Of a stretch of DNA of 64,000 nt, positions 42,578-50,760 are shown one piece after another. The position numbers were made by a program, and so were the translations under genes. The stretch's first letter is position 1. Each line of letters starts with the position of its first letter. The stretch comes from Methylobacterium ajmalii. Its GTDB lineage: Bacteria > Pseudomonadota > Alphaproteobacteria > Rhizobiales > Beijerinckiaceae. The notes under the pieces are model-generated. The model was not told where the DNA came from. It saw only the letters and a program-made list of their open reading frames with translations, and made no database searches. The stretch is taken from assembly GCF_016613415.1 (NCBI RefSeq), contig NZ_JACWCT010000125.1, forward strand, positions 1 through 64,000, written 5' to 3'.

Positions 42578-43189
42578 TCAGGGCCGCCGCGCCAGCGCCA
42601 AGCCCACGCCCGCTCCCATCAGCAGCCCGCCCGTCACCCGGTTGCGCCAGCGCCCCCGCGCCAGCACGACCCGGGCCCGGCCCGCCAAAGCCGCCCAGAC
42701 CGTGTCGCCGGCGATGGCCAGGATCAGGAAGGTCGCGGCCAGCAGCACGAGCTGTCCGAGGGGTGCGGCGTCGCGGCTGACGAACTGGGGCAGGAAGGCA
42801 CCGAAGAACAGGAGCGTCTTGGGGTTGGTCAGCGCCACGAGGAAGCCGCGCAGGATCATCGCCCGGGCGGCGCGCGGCTCCGGCGCGGTCTGCGCGAGGT
42901 CGGTCGCGGGCGCGCGCCAGGCGCGGAACGCCAGCCAGGCGAGGTAGGCGACGCCGAGCCAGCGCAACAGCTCGAACCACGCCGCCATGAGGGCCAGCAT
43001 CGCCGAGAGGCCGGCGACCGTGAGGGCGAGCTGGAGGGCCAGCGCGACGCTGGTGCCGGCCACCGTGACGAGGCCGTACCGGGTGTCGTGGGCCACGCTG
43101 TTGGCGACGATGAGGGCGACGTTGGGTCCCGGGATCAGGATCAGGACCAGCGTGGCGGCGACGAAGCCGAGATAGAGGTCGAGGGGCAT
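42578..43189 (-). CDS. LysE family amino-acid exporter
   Basis: A 203-residue protein with six predicted helices. IPGPNVALIVANSVAHDTRYG after the first helix is the LysE/RhtB signature, and GFLVALTNPKTLLFFGAFLPQFV is the conserved fourth-helix region. It exports amino acids or homoserine-type compounds with proton exchange. The ATG at 43189 was chosen because the family starts with helix 1 directly. It lies with argE and arg genes, but a link to arginine is only suggestive. Confidence 0.92.
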   Translation of the reverse strand: MPLDLYLGFVAATLVLILIPGPNVALIVANSVAHDTRYGLVTVAGTSVALALQLALTVAGLSAMLALMAAWFELLRWLGVAYLAWLAFRAWRAPATDLAQTAPEPRAARAMILRGFLVALTNPKTLLFFGAFLPQFVSRDAAPLGQLVLLAATFLILAIAGDTVWAALAGRARVVLARGRWRNRVTGGLLMGAGVGLALARRP

Positions 43190-43262
43190 GGCGGGGCCGT
43201 CCGGTGGGAACCGGATGGCAGCGTGCCATGCACGCCGCCGCCCCGCCAGGCTCGGGCGCCGC

Positions 43263-43799
43263 TTACTGCTGCGCCGGCTGGGTCGTGGTGGTTCCGGTCG
43301 CGGCGGGGACGTCGGGCTTCGACGTGTCGGTGGCCTGCGCGCCGGCCTTCGGCGCATCCGCCTTCGCGGGCTGCTGGCCGAGATAGACGTATTCCGGCGC
43401 GGCGCGGAGCTGATCCTTGTCGGTGTTGATCACCGCCTTCAGGGTCTTGTCGTCGACGCGGGTGACCTGCAGGGCCTCCTTCGCGACCGAGACGTACTTG
43501 GTGCCGAGGCCGAGGAAGCCGCCGACGCCGACGACGTAGGACTTCACCGCCAGGTCCGGCCCGAGCACGATGTCGGCGATCGAGCCGATGGTCTCGTTGG
43601 CGCCGTTCTGGATGTTCTGGCCGATGAGCTTGGTGGCGACGAGGTCGCTCGGCGCCTGGGCGACGAAGGTCGGCCGCAGGTCGTTGTTGAGCGTCGCGGG
43701 GGTGCCCGGCACGGGCTTGGGACCGCCGGCATCCTGCGCCAGGCCGGCGCTGGCGCCGGCGACGAGGAGGAACGCGGCGGCGAGGAGGGGGCGGGACAT
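43263..43799 (-). CDS. Secreted PRC-barrel protein
   Basis: A 178-residue protein with a signal peptide (cut near residue 20, after GLA) and a PRC-barrel domain (about 45-125) with NANETIGSI-like GANETIGSIADIVLG and VSVAKEALQVTRVD. The last 40 residues are Ala/Thr/Pro-rich. PRC-barrel proteins of this size are common in the alphaproteobacterial periplasm, of unknown role. The ATG at 43799 gives a clean signal peptide. Confidence 0.85.
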   Translation of the reverse strand: MSRPLLAAAFLLVAGASAGLAQDAGGPKPVPGTPATLNNDLRPTFVAQAPSDLVATKLIGQNIQNGANETIGSIADIVLGPDLAVKSYVVGVGGFLGLGTKYVSVAKEALQVTRVDDKTLKAVINTDKDQLRAAPEYVYLGQQPAKADAPKAGAQATDTSKPDVPAATGTTTTQPAQQ

Positions 43800-43893
43800 C
43801 GACGGCTCCGACTGCTTTTCGCCCGACGCGCTCGGGCGCATGAAGAGTCGGTTGCGGTGCGAAAGGTTCCCTCGCCCCTCCCCTTTCGTCACG

Positions 43894-44895
43894 TCAGGCG
43901 GGCTGGCCGCCGACGATCTCGGCCTCGACCTCGGCCGGATCGAGATCGTAATGGCGCGAGCAGAACTCGCAGGTGATGCCGATGCGGCCGTCCTCGCCGA
44001 CGATGTCGCGGCGCTCCTCGGCCGAGAAGTTGCGGACCATGCCCATCACCCGCTCCCGCGAGCAGCGGCAGGCCTCGTGCACTCCTTGCGCCTCGAACAC
44101 CCGCACGCCGCGCTCGTGGAAGAGCCGATAGAGCAGGCGCTCGCTCGACACGGTGGGGTCGACGAGCTCGTGATCCTCGATCGTCGCCACCAGGGACTTG
44201 GCCTCGACCCAGGCGTCGTCCTCCCGGTTCGCGCTGTCGTCGAGGAACGTGTGTCCCTCCGGCAGGTCGCCGGGCGGCAGGTCGGCGAGGCGGGCGCGCT
44301 CGGGCGAGTGCGGCAGGAACTGCATCAGCAGGCCGCCGGCGCGCCAGGCCTCGCCGCTGCCCTCGACCTGCTCGGCGACGGCGAGGCGGACCCGGGTCGG
44401 GATCTGCTCCGACTGGCGGAAATACTGGTGCGCCGCCTCCTCGAAGCCCTGGCCCTCGAGCGCCACCACGCCCTGGTAGCGGCTCTGGACCGAGCCCTGG
44501 TCGATCGTCATGGCGAGGTGGCCGTGGCCGAGGAGCTGAGCCGTGTCCGCGCGCGGCCCCGCCGCCGCGACGCGGCCGGCATCGAAGCGCGCGGTGGCGC
44601 GCACCCGGTCGGGCGCCTCGAAATCGACCACCACCATGTCGACCGGGCCGTCGGACTTGGTCTGGAGCTGGAACCGGCCCTCGAACTTCAGCGACGAGCC
44701 GAGCAGCACGGTCAGCGCCGTCGCCTCGCCGAGGAGCCGCGCGACCGTGTCCGGGTAGCCGTGCCGGCGTAGGATGGTGTCGAGGGAGGGGCCGAGGCGC
44801 ACGGCGCGGCCGCGCACGTCGAGAGGCTCGACGGCGAAGGGCAGGATCGCGTCGTCGCGGCCCTCGGGGCTCTGGGAGGAAGTGGTCTCGGACAT
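43894..44895 (-). CDS. hslO: Redox-regulated chaperone Hsp33
   Basis: A 333-residue cytoplasmic chaperone that is turned on by oxidation. The C-terminal zinc site is intact as CRCS (near 274) and CEFC (near 311), the four cysteines that form disulfides on stress. The N-terminal fold includes TALTVLLGSSLKFEGRFQLQ and GHGHLAMTID. The ATG at 44895 follows GGTGAG; the frame is open further upstream into the gap. It lies 225 bases after argF in the same direction, matching the common argD-argF-hslO order. Confidence 0.95.
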   Translation of the reverse strand: MSETTSSQSPEGRDDAILPFAVEPLDVRGRAVRLGPSLDTILRRHGYPDTVARLLGEATALTVLLGSSLKFEGRFQLQTKSDGPVDMVVVDFEAPDRVRATARFDAGRVAAAGPRADTAQLLGHGHLAMTIDQGSVQSRYQGVVALEGQGFEEAAHQYFRQSEQIPTRVRLAVAEQVEGSGEAWRAGGLLMQFLPHSPERARLADLPPGDLPEGHTFLDDSANREDDAWVEAKSLVATIEDHELVDPTVSSERLLYRLFHERGVRVFEAQGVHEACRCSRERVMGMVRNFSAEERRDIVGEDGRIGITCEFCSRHYDLDPAEVEAEIVGGQPA

Positions 44896-45119
44896 GCTCT
44901 CACCGCCGCCGGCAAGGCTGAAGGCCGGCTCTCGCGCAGGAAAGAAAAGGTCTCCCGGCGGGGCGGCTTCCGCGCGGACCGCCGCCGCGCAGGCGCTCGG
45001 GAGGGAGCGGGCAGGCGGAGCGAGGAGCGGGGAAAGGCGCCGCGGCGAGAGACCGGCGTATCGCGCCATATGGTGGTCCGGGCGGTGGTTTCGAAGGGGT
45101 CCGCCGCCCGGGGAGATCG

Positions 45120-46067
45120 TCAGGAGACGGCGCCGAGGCACCAGGCCAGGATGCCCTTCTGGGCGTGGAGCCGGTTCTCGGCTTCGTCGAACACCACCGA
45201 TTGCGGCCCGTCGATCACCTCGGCGGTGACCTCCTCCCCGCGATGGGCCGGCAGGCAGTGCATGAACACCGCGTCCTTGGCAGCCGCCGCCATCAGCCGG
45301 CCGTTGACCTGATAGGGCATCAGCAGGTTGTGGCGGTGCGCCTCGTCCTCGTCGCCCATCGAGACCCAGCAATCGGTCACGACGCAATCGGCGCCCGCCA
45401 CCGCCTCGAACGGGTCGGCGGTGACGTTGAGCGTGGCGCCCTCGGCCTTGGCGCGGGCGATCAGGCTCTCGGGCACCGGCATCTCGGGCGGGCAGGCGAC
45501 GTTGAGCGTGAAGTCGAACCGGGCCGCGGCGTGGGCCCAGGAGGCCAGCACGTTGTTGGAATCGCCCGACCAGGCGACGGTGCGGCCCTTGATCGGCCCG
45601 CGATGCTCCTCGAAGGTCAGCACGTCGGCCATGATCTGGCACGGGTGCGAATCCTTCGTCAGGCCGTTGATGACCGGAATGGTGGCGTATTCGGCCAGCT
45701 CCAGCATCATGCCGTGATCGAGGATGCGGATCATGATCGCGTCGATGTAGCGCGACAGCACCCGGGCGGTGTCGGCGACGGTCTCGCCGCGGCCGAGCTG
45801 CATCTCCCGGCCGGTGAGCATCAGGGTCTCGCCGCCGAGCTCCCGCATCGCCACGTCGAAGGAGACGCGGGTGCGGGTCGAGGGCTTGTCGAACACCATG
45901 CCGAGGAACTTGCCGGCGAGCGGACGCTCCGCCGGCGGCTCGCCCCGGCGGCGGCGGCGCTTCAGGTCGGCGCAGGCGTCGAGGACCGTGCGCAGCTCGG
46001 TGCTGGAGAAGTCGGTCAGGTCGAGGAAGTGCCGGGGGGCCGGCGCGATCTTCACGGGCGCATTCAT
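45120..46067 (-). CDS. argF: Ornithine carbamoyltransferase
   Basis: A 315-residue enzyme joining ornithine and carbamoyl phosphate to citrulline. STRTRVSFD (near 62) binds carbamoyl phosphate, HPCQIMADVLT (near 140) and SMGDED (near 230) bind ornithine, and FMHCLPAHRG (near 268) carries the catalytic Cys. Length is usual. Its ATG overlaps the argD stop by one base (TGATG), so the two are coupled. Confidence 0.97.
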   Translation of the reverse strand: MNAPVKIAPAPRHFLDLTDFSSTELRTVLDACADLKRRRRRGEPPAERPLAGKFLGMVFDKPSTRTRVSFDVAMRELGGETLMLTGREMQLGRGETVADTARVLSRYIDAIMIRILDHGMMLELAEYATIPVINGLTKDSHPCQIMADVLTFEEHRGPIKGRTVAWSGDSNNVLASWAHAAARFDFTLNVACPPEMPVPESLIARAKAEGATLNVTADPFEAVAGADCVVTDCWVSMGDEDEAHRHNLLMPYQVNGRLMAAAAKDAVFMHCLPAHRGEEVTAEVIDGPQSVVFDEAENRLHAQKGILAWCLGAVS

Positions 46068-47260
46068 CACTCGGCGGCCCTCCGGCCCCTCAGTTCCATG
46101 GCGGCGCAGGCCGCCTCCAGCTTGTCCAGGGCCGCGCTCACCTCGGCCTCGCCGATGATCAGCGGCGGCAGCAGGCGCACGACGTTGTCGCCGGCCGGGA
46201 TCACCAGCAGGTGCTCGTCCCGGGCGGCGGCGGCGAATTCGGTGTTGGGCACCACGAGGCGCAGGCCCATCATCAGGCCCTCGCCGCGGATCTCGTCGAC
46301 GATGTCCGGGTGGCGGTCCTTGAGGGAGGCCAGCCGCTGCTTGAGGAGCAGGCCGGTCTGGCGCACCTGCTCCAGGAAGCCGGGGGCGAGCACGATGTCG
46401 AGCACGGCGTTGCCCACCGCCATGGCGAGCGGGTTGCCGCCGAAGGTGGTGCCGTGGCTGCCCACCACCATGCCGCGGGCGGCCTCGCTGGTGGCGAGGC
46501 AGGCGCCCATCGGGAAGCCGCCGCCGATGCCCTTGGCCGAGGACAGGATGTCGGGCGTCACGCCCGACCACTCGTGGGCGAAGAGCTTGCCGGTGCGGCC
46601 GATGCCGGTCTGGACCTCGTCCATGATCAGGAGAAGGCCGTGCTCGTCGCACAAGCCGCGCAGGGTGCGCAGCCACTCGGGCGAGACCACCCGCAGGCCG
46701 CCCTCGCCCTGGATCGGCTCGATCATCAGGGCGGCGGTCTCGGGCGTGATCGCGCTTTTGAGGGCATCGAGGTCGCCGAACGGCACCTGGTCGAAGCCGT
46801 CGACCTTCGGGCCGAAGCCGTCGATGTACTTCTGCTGGCCGCCGGCCGCGATGGTGGCGAGCGTCCGGCCGTGGAAGGCGCCCTCGAAGGTGACGATCCG
46901 GTAGCGCTCCGGGTGGCCGCCGGCGGCGTGGTACTTGCGCGCCATCTTGATGCAGGCCTCGTTGGCCTCGGCACCGGAATTGGCGAAGAACACCACGTCG
47001 GCGAAGCTCGCCTCGGTCAGCCGCCGGGCCAGCCGCTCGGCCTCCGGCACCTCGAACAGGTTCGAGACGTGCCAGACCTTCTGGGCCTGCTCGGTCAGCG
47101 CGGCGACGAGGTGCGGGTGGCCGTGGCCGACCGAGTTGACCGCGATGCCGGCGCCGAAGTCGAGGTATCGCGAGCCGTCTCGGGCGATGAGCCAAGCGCC
47201 CTCACCGCGCTCGAAGGACACCTTGGCCCGGGCGTAGGTCGGCAGCAGCGAGGAGGTCAC
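46067..47260 (-). CDS. argD: Acetylornithine aminotransferase
   Basis: A 397-residue PLP enzyme making N-acetylornithine; it may also serve in lysine synthesis. The PLP motif NSGAEANEACIKMARK (near 95) and the lysine in SSAKGIGGGFPMGA (near 242) are intact. The start is GTG at 47260 with GGAGACGAG upstream. A longer open frame exists but runs through the promoter region, so the GTG is preferred. It is the first gene of an argD-argF operon with a clear promoter 75 bases upstream. Confidence 0.95.
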   Translation of the reverse strand: MTSSLLPTYARAKVSFERGEGAWLIARDGSRYLDFGAGIAVNSVGHGHPHLVAALTEQAQKVWHVSNLFEVPEAERLARRLTEASFADVVFFANSGAEANEACIKMARKYHAAGGHPERYRIVTFEGAFHGRTLATIAAGGQQKYIDGFGPKVDGFDQVPFGDLDALKSAITPETAALMIEPIQGEGGLRVVSPEWLRTLRGLCDEHGLLLIMDEVQTGIGRTGKLFAHEWSGVTPDILSSAKGIGGGFPMGACLATSEAARGMVVGSHGTTFGGNPLAMAVGNAVLDIVLAPGFLEQVRQTGLLLKQRLASLKDRHPDIVDEIRGEGLMMGLRLVVPNTEFAAAARDEHLLVIPAGDNVVRLLPPLIIGEAEVSAALDKLEAACAAMELRGRRAAE

Positions 47261-47300
47261 GATCTCGTCTCCGTCGCGGTCGAGTGAGTCGGTCGACCGG

Positions 47301-47330
47301 AAAACAAAGCGCCGCCTCGAAGGGCGGCGC
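47301..47330 (-). promoter_or_regulatory. Stem-loop at the 5' end of the argD leader
   Basis: GCGCCGCC/GGCGGCGC (47309-47316 with 47323-47330) with a 6-base loop, followed on the minus strand by TTTGTTTT. It looks like a terminator but begins almost at the predicted transcript start. Confidence 0.5.
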
Positions 47331-47336
47331 GCGCGG

Positions 47337-47364
47337 ATACTATGGAACGAGCGCTCCCTGTCAA
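47337..47364 (-). promoter_or_regulatory. Promoter of argD-argF
   Basis: On the minus strand TTGACA (47364-47359) and TAGTAT (47342-47337) are separated by 16 bases. This is a near-consensus housekeeping promoter. It would start the transcript at about 47330, 70 bases before the argD GTG. Confidence 0.7.
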
Positions 47365-47561
47365 CGCCGGCCGTGAAGATGACGCCGAGACGACGGCGAG
47401 AGGAGCCCTCGCCCGGGGTTGCGGCCGGACTTCCTTCGGGGCACAGACCGGGGAGCGGCCGGGCTCGGCCGCGCCGCGGCGGCACCGCCGCGGGACGACG
47501 GACCGGCTTATCGCTCCGGCGGGCGTCACGCCCCGGACGGGCCTGGTGGGAGATCTGACAG

Positions 47562-48035
47562 ATGAGCGCGACCCTCGACCGCCTGAAGGAGCTCGGCTTC
47601 ACCCTGCCGCCGGCCGCGGCCCCGGTGGCGAACTACGTCGGCTTCCAGCGCAGCGGCAACCTGGTGATCATCTCGGGCCAGCTGCCCTTCGGCGCCGACG
47701 GCCAGATCGATCCGGCCCACAAGGGCAAGGTCGGCGCCGCGGTCTCGCCGGAGCTCGCTGCCGAGGCGGCGCGGCACTGCGCCCTCAACATCCTGGCGCA
47801 GCTGCGGGCGGCGGCCGGCAACCTCGACGACGCGGTGGTGTCCTGCCTGCGGCTCGGCGGCTTCATCAACGCGGCGCCGGGCTTCTCGGCGGTGGCCGGC
47901 GTGATGAACGGCGCCTCCGACCTGATGGTGCAGGTGCTGGGCGAGCGCGGCCGTCACGCCCGCTCGACGATCGGCGTCGCCGAATTGCCCCTCGACGCGG
48001 TGGTCGAGGTCGAGGGCATGTTCGAGATCCGGTGA
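47562..48035 (+). CDS. RidA family protein (imine/enamine deaminase-like)
   Basis: A 157-residue member of the RidA/YjgF fold, longer than the typical 130 residues. It has ISGQLPFGADGQI near 40 and a C-terminal strand VVEVEGMFEIR. A conserved arginine near ARSTIGVAELPLDAVVEVE is present, as in active forms that remove 2-aminoacrylate. The family is the RidA-like Rid7-type by length (tentative). GGGAG lies before the ATG at 47562. Confidence 0.88.
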   Translation: MSATLDRLKELGFTLPPAAAPVANYVGFQRSGNLVIISGQLPFGADGQIDPAHKGKVGAAVSPELAAEAARHCALNILAQLRAAAGNLDDAVVSCLRLGGFINAAPGFSAVAGVMNGASDLMVQVLGERGRHARSTIGVAELPLDAVVEVEGMFEIR

Positions 48036-48077
48036 TCCTGGAGCAGCTCGCGATCGCGCGGCGATCACGAGGTGCCC

Positions 48078-48140
48078 TAGGTCTTTGATTTTTCCGCATT
48101 TTCTGCGACGAACCGGCATCCCTTTCGTCGGAAAATGCTC
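48078..48140. repeat. Inverted repeat before the glycerophosphodiesterase gene
   Basis: GCATTTTC-GACGAA and TTCGTC-GAAAATGC face each other around AACCGGCATCC. Similar GCATTTTCC/GGAAAATGC palindromes followed by TCTAG are dispersed in related genomes. It lies in the gap before the start at 48157. Confidence 0.5.
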
Positions 48141-48156
48141 TAGGTTCCTTGCCATC

Positions 48157-48912
48157 ATGACAGACCGCCTCGCCCCCGGCTGGCTGAACGCCCGGCCGAT
48201 CGCCCATCGCGGCCTGCACGACCGCACCGCCGGCATCCCCGAGAACACGATCGCGGCGGCGAAGGCCGCGATCGCGGGCGGCTACGCGATCGAGTGCGAC
48301 GTCCAGCTCAGCCGGGACGGCGAGGCGATGGTGTTTCACGATGCCGGCCTCGGCCGGCTGACCGGGGCCGACGGCCTGGTGCGCGAGCGCGACGCCGCCG
48401 ATCTCGGGCAACTGACGGTGCTCGGCAGCGCCGAGCGGGTGCCCACCCTGCCGGAGTTCCTGGAGACGATCGCCGGCCGCACGCCGCTGATCGTCGAGGT
48501 GAAGACCCGGTTCGACGGCGACCTCGCGCTCGCCCGCCGGACCGCCGAGATCGTGGCCGCCTATGACGGTCCGCTGGCGGTGAAGTCGTTCGATCCGGTG
48601 ATCGTCGGCGCGCTCGCCGACCTCGTTCCCGGCATCCCGCGCGGCATCGTGGCGGAGAGCCGCCACGACGACCCGTCCTACGCGAGCCTCACCGAGGCGC
48701 AGCGGCACGGGCTGGGCCAGCTGCTGCATTTTTCGGAGAGCCGGCCGGACTTCCTGTCCTGGCGCGTCGACGACCTGCCGAACGCCGCCACCCACCTCTG
48801 CCGCCTTCTCGGGCGGATGCCGGTGATGGCCTGGACCGTGCGCAACGAGGTGCAGATGCGCCTCGCGCGGACCCATGCCGACCAGATGGTGTTCGAGGGC
48901 TTCCGGCCCTGA
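48157..48912 (+). CDS. Glycerophosphodiester phosphodiesterase
   Basis: A 251-residue GDPD-family TIM-barrel enzyme. IAHRGLHD (His near 15), PENTIAAAKAAIAGG, ECDVQLSRDG (Glu and Asp near 46) and VFHDAGL (His near 62) form the metal and catalytic site. It has no signal peptide, so it is cytoplasmic. It would release glycerol 3-phosphate from deacylated phospholipids. The ATG at 48157 gives the family start; a longer frame exists from 48085. Confidence 0.92.
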   Translation: MTDRLAPGWLNARPIAHRGLHDRTAGIPENTIAAAKAAIAGGYAIECDVQLSRDGEAMVFHDAGLGRLTGADGLVRERDAADLGQLTVLGSAERVPTLPEFLETIAGRTPLIVEVKTRFDGDLALARRTAEIVAAYDGPLAVKSFDPVIVGALADLVPGIPRGIVAESRHDDPSYASLTEAQRHGLGQLLHFSESRPDFLSWRVDDLPNAATHLCRLLGRMPVMAWTVRNEVQMRLARTHADQMVFEGFRP

Positions 48913-48913
48913 A

Positions 48914-49141
48914 TCAGGGACGGGCCGGCATCTGGAACCAGGCGAACCGGGGCACCAGGCCGGCGAGCGCCGCCGACGGGCATTCGGCGCTGAGGGCGTC
49001 GGCCACCGCGTCGGCCTCCTCCATCGCGAGCCCGACCTGCAGAACGTCGTCGATCACCGCGATGGCGCCCGAGCGCACGTCGTAGACGGTCCAGCCGTCG
49101 CGGTCGCGGCGAATGTCGTAGCGGGTGGCGTGGATCGACAT
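48914..49141 (-). CDS. Small hypothetical protein
   Basis: A 75-residue soluble protein (MSIHATRYDIRRDRDGWTVY, then EEADAVADALSAEC). It ends one base after the stop of the glycerophosphodiesterase gene on the opposite strand. The spacing of charged residues looks like a small alpha/beta fold. No family is recognised. The ATG at 49141 was chosen over a longer frame. Confidence 0.6.
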   Translation of the reverse strand: MSIHATRYDIRRDRDGWTVYDVRSGAIAVIDDVLQVGLAMEEADAVADALSAECPSAALAGLVPRFAWFQMPARP

Positions 49142-49258
49142 GGATGTGCGTCCCGGCTGGTGAGAATGGCGTAGTCCGGTGGGGGCATGGGTCGATGTGC
49201 CGGCGCGCACGCGACGGCTGGGTGGGTAGGCGCGGACGGTGCGGACGACGCGCGCCCG

Positions 49259-49492
49259 TCAGCCCCGCCCGATCGGCCCGGCCCGCACGTAGCCGCGGGA
49301 GATCAGCCGGTCGCGCTGACGCGTCCGGCGCTCGGCCTCGCCGAGATCGGCGAGCGCATCGGCGATCACCCGGCGGAGCGCCAGGCCGGCATCTCCCCCG
49401 GCCGCCGTCAGGTAGGCGGCCGCGATCGTCTCGACGCCGGGCGCCCGCCCGTCGCGTCGCTCCGCCGGTTCGTGGTTGATGGCGCCGTTCAT
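49259..49492 (-). CDS. Small hypothetical helical protein
   Basis: A 77-residue protein, mostly helical (ETIAAAYLTAAGGDAGLALRRVIADAL), with a basic end (RDRLISRGYVRAG). No family is recognised. The ATG at 49492 was chosen over an upstream in-frame start. It lies between two other minus-strand genes without clear operon spacing. Function is unknown. Confidence 0.6.
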   Translation of the reverse strand: MNGAINHEPAERRDGRAPGVETIAAAYLTAAGGDAGLALRRVIADALADLGEAERRTRQRDRLISRGYVRAGPIGRG

Positions 49493-49633
49493 GGCTTTCA
49501 GGCTCACCGCTGCGCGAAGCCGGCCCCGCCGACTCACGTTAGAACATAACGTGAACAAGCCACGGCGAGGGCGGTCCGGTCAAGCTGCGTTCGCGTGGCC
49601 GGCGGCCGGTGTGGATAGCGGGGAGAGCGTGCC

Positions 49634-50521
49634 TCAGGGCGCGCGGGTCGCGGCCGGGTCGCCGGCCCGCACCGGCGCCTCGACGTAGCGGCCCCGGGCC
49701 GGTACCGCCACCGACGCGAAGTCGCGGGCGAGGTCGTGCAGGGCCCGGCGCAGGCCGGGGCCGCGCAGCGGCCGGCCGTGGCCGGTAAGGGCCAGTTCGG
49801 GCTCGAGCTGCGCCAGGGCCGCCACCGAGCGCCCGGCGGCGTCCCAGTCGACCGTGAGGTAGCGCGGCGGCCCATGCATCTCGGGCGCCTGCGTCGCGAC
49901 GGCGTAGACCGATTCCTGCGCGGTCGCCACGAAGGCGTCGCCGGCAATGAGCGTCCGGTCGGCGGCGCGCCAGAGCGAGACGTGGCCGGGGGAATGGCCG
50001 GGTGTGTGGAGCCAGCGCCAGCCCGGCAGCGGCGGCACGCTGCCGTCCTCCGGCAGGAGGTGCAGGCGGGCGCCGACGTCGACCGGACTCGTGGGGAAGA
50101 GCGGCGAGAGCCGGGCGACGAGGCCGCCGCCGACGCCCGGATCCGGAGCCGGGTAGGCGGCGCTGCCGTCGAGATAGGGGCGCTCAAGCGGGTGCGCCCA
50201 GACCGGGGCGTCCCAGGCCTCGGCCAGATCCTCAAGCACGCCGACATGGTCGAAATGGCCGTGGGTGAGCACGATCGCGGCCGGGCGGGCGCCCTGACCG
50301 AACCGGGACGCGGCCGCCGCCTCGATGGCGGCCCGCGAGCCCATGATCCCGGCATCGACCAGCACCCAGCCCCGATCCCCTGCCCCGGGCGGGCCCAGAT
50401 ACGCGACGTTGACGATGGCGTGGCGCTGGTAGGCGAGGTCCGAGCGCAGCGCGTGGGTGCCGTCCGGGCCGGCGGGGGCGTCGTCGACCGAGTCGGGATC
50501 GATCGGGATCTGCTGGGTCAT
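49634..50521 (-). CDS. MBL-fold metallo-hydrolase
   Basis: A 295-residue metallo-beta-lactamase-fold enzyme. LTHGHFDHVG (near 86) gives the HXHXDH metal motif, HTPGHSPGHVSLW (near 170) the next ligand, IAGDAF the bridging Asp, and LTGHGRPL the last His. It is typical of general MBL-fold hydrolases with unknown substrate. The last 20 or so residues are an extra tail. The ATG at 50521 was chosen because it lies at the conserved first strand; the frame is open further upstream. Confidence 0.88.
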   Translation of the reverse strand: MTQQIPIDPDSVDDAPAGPDGTHALRSDLAYQRHAIVNVAYLGPPGAGDRGWVLVDAGIMGSRAAIEAAAASRFGQGARPAAIVLTHGHFDHVGVLEDLAEAWDAPVWAHPLERPYLDGSAAYPAPDPGVGGGLVARLSPLFPTSPVDVGARLHLLPEDGSVPPLPGWRWLHTPGHSPGHVSLWRAADRTLIAGDAFVATAQESVYAVATQAPEMHGPPRYLTVDWDAAGRSVAALAQLEPELALTGHGRPLRGPGLRRALHDLARDFASVAVPARGRYVEAPVRAGDPAATRAP

Positions 50522-50760
50522 GCCGGCACCTCGCGACGGGAATGCCCGACCAATGCTCCCAAGGAGTATCTGTTCCCGCCGCCGCTCCCTCGCCTCCCCG
50601 CTCTCGTGACGTTTCTGCAACGACCGTCCGGAAAGAGACGATTGCGAAACATCCGTGGCCCCAATCGGGCTTTTTCGCGGCTACTTTCGCCACGAGCGCT
50701 GACAGGCGCCGTCCGCAAAGAAGAAGGCTGCAAAGCCCACGCCCCAATCGAGGCAATTTG

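Larger units (their letters stand above)
47261..47561. other. Intergenic region between argD and ridA
   Basis: This 301-base gap separates the divergent argD and RidA genes. The argD side holds the promoter and leader stem-loop. From 47380 to 47550 the sequence is G+C-rich with no further recognised signal. Confidence 0.5.

Noticed and set aside
44896..45119. N-terminal extension of Hsp33 upstream of 44895
   Set aside because: The frame is open, but the extra sequence is Pro/Ala/Arg-rich and not part of the Hsp33 fold, and the ATG at 44895 has a suitable RBS.
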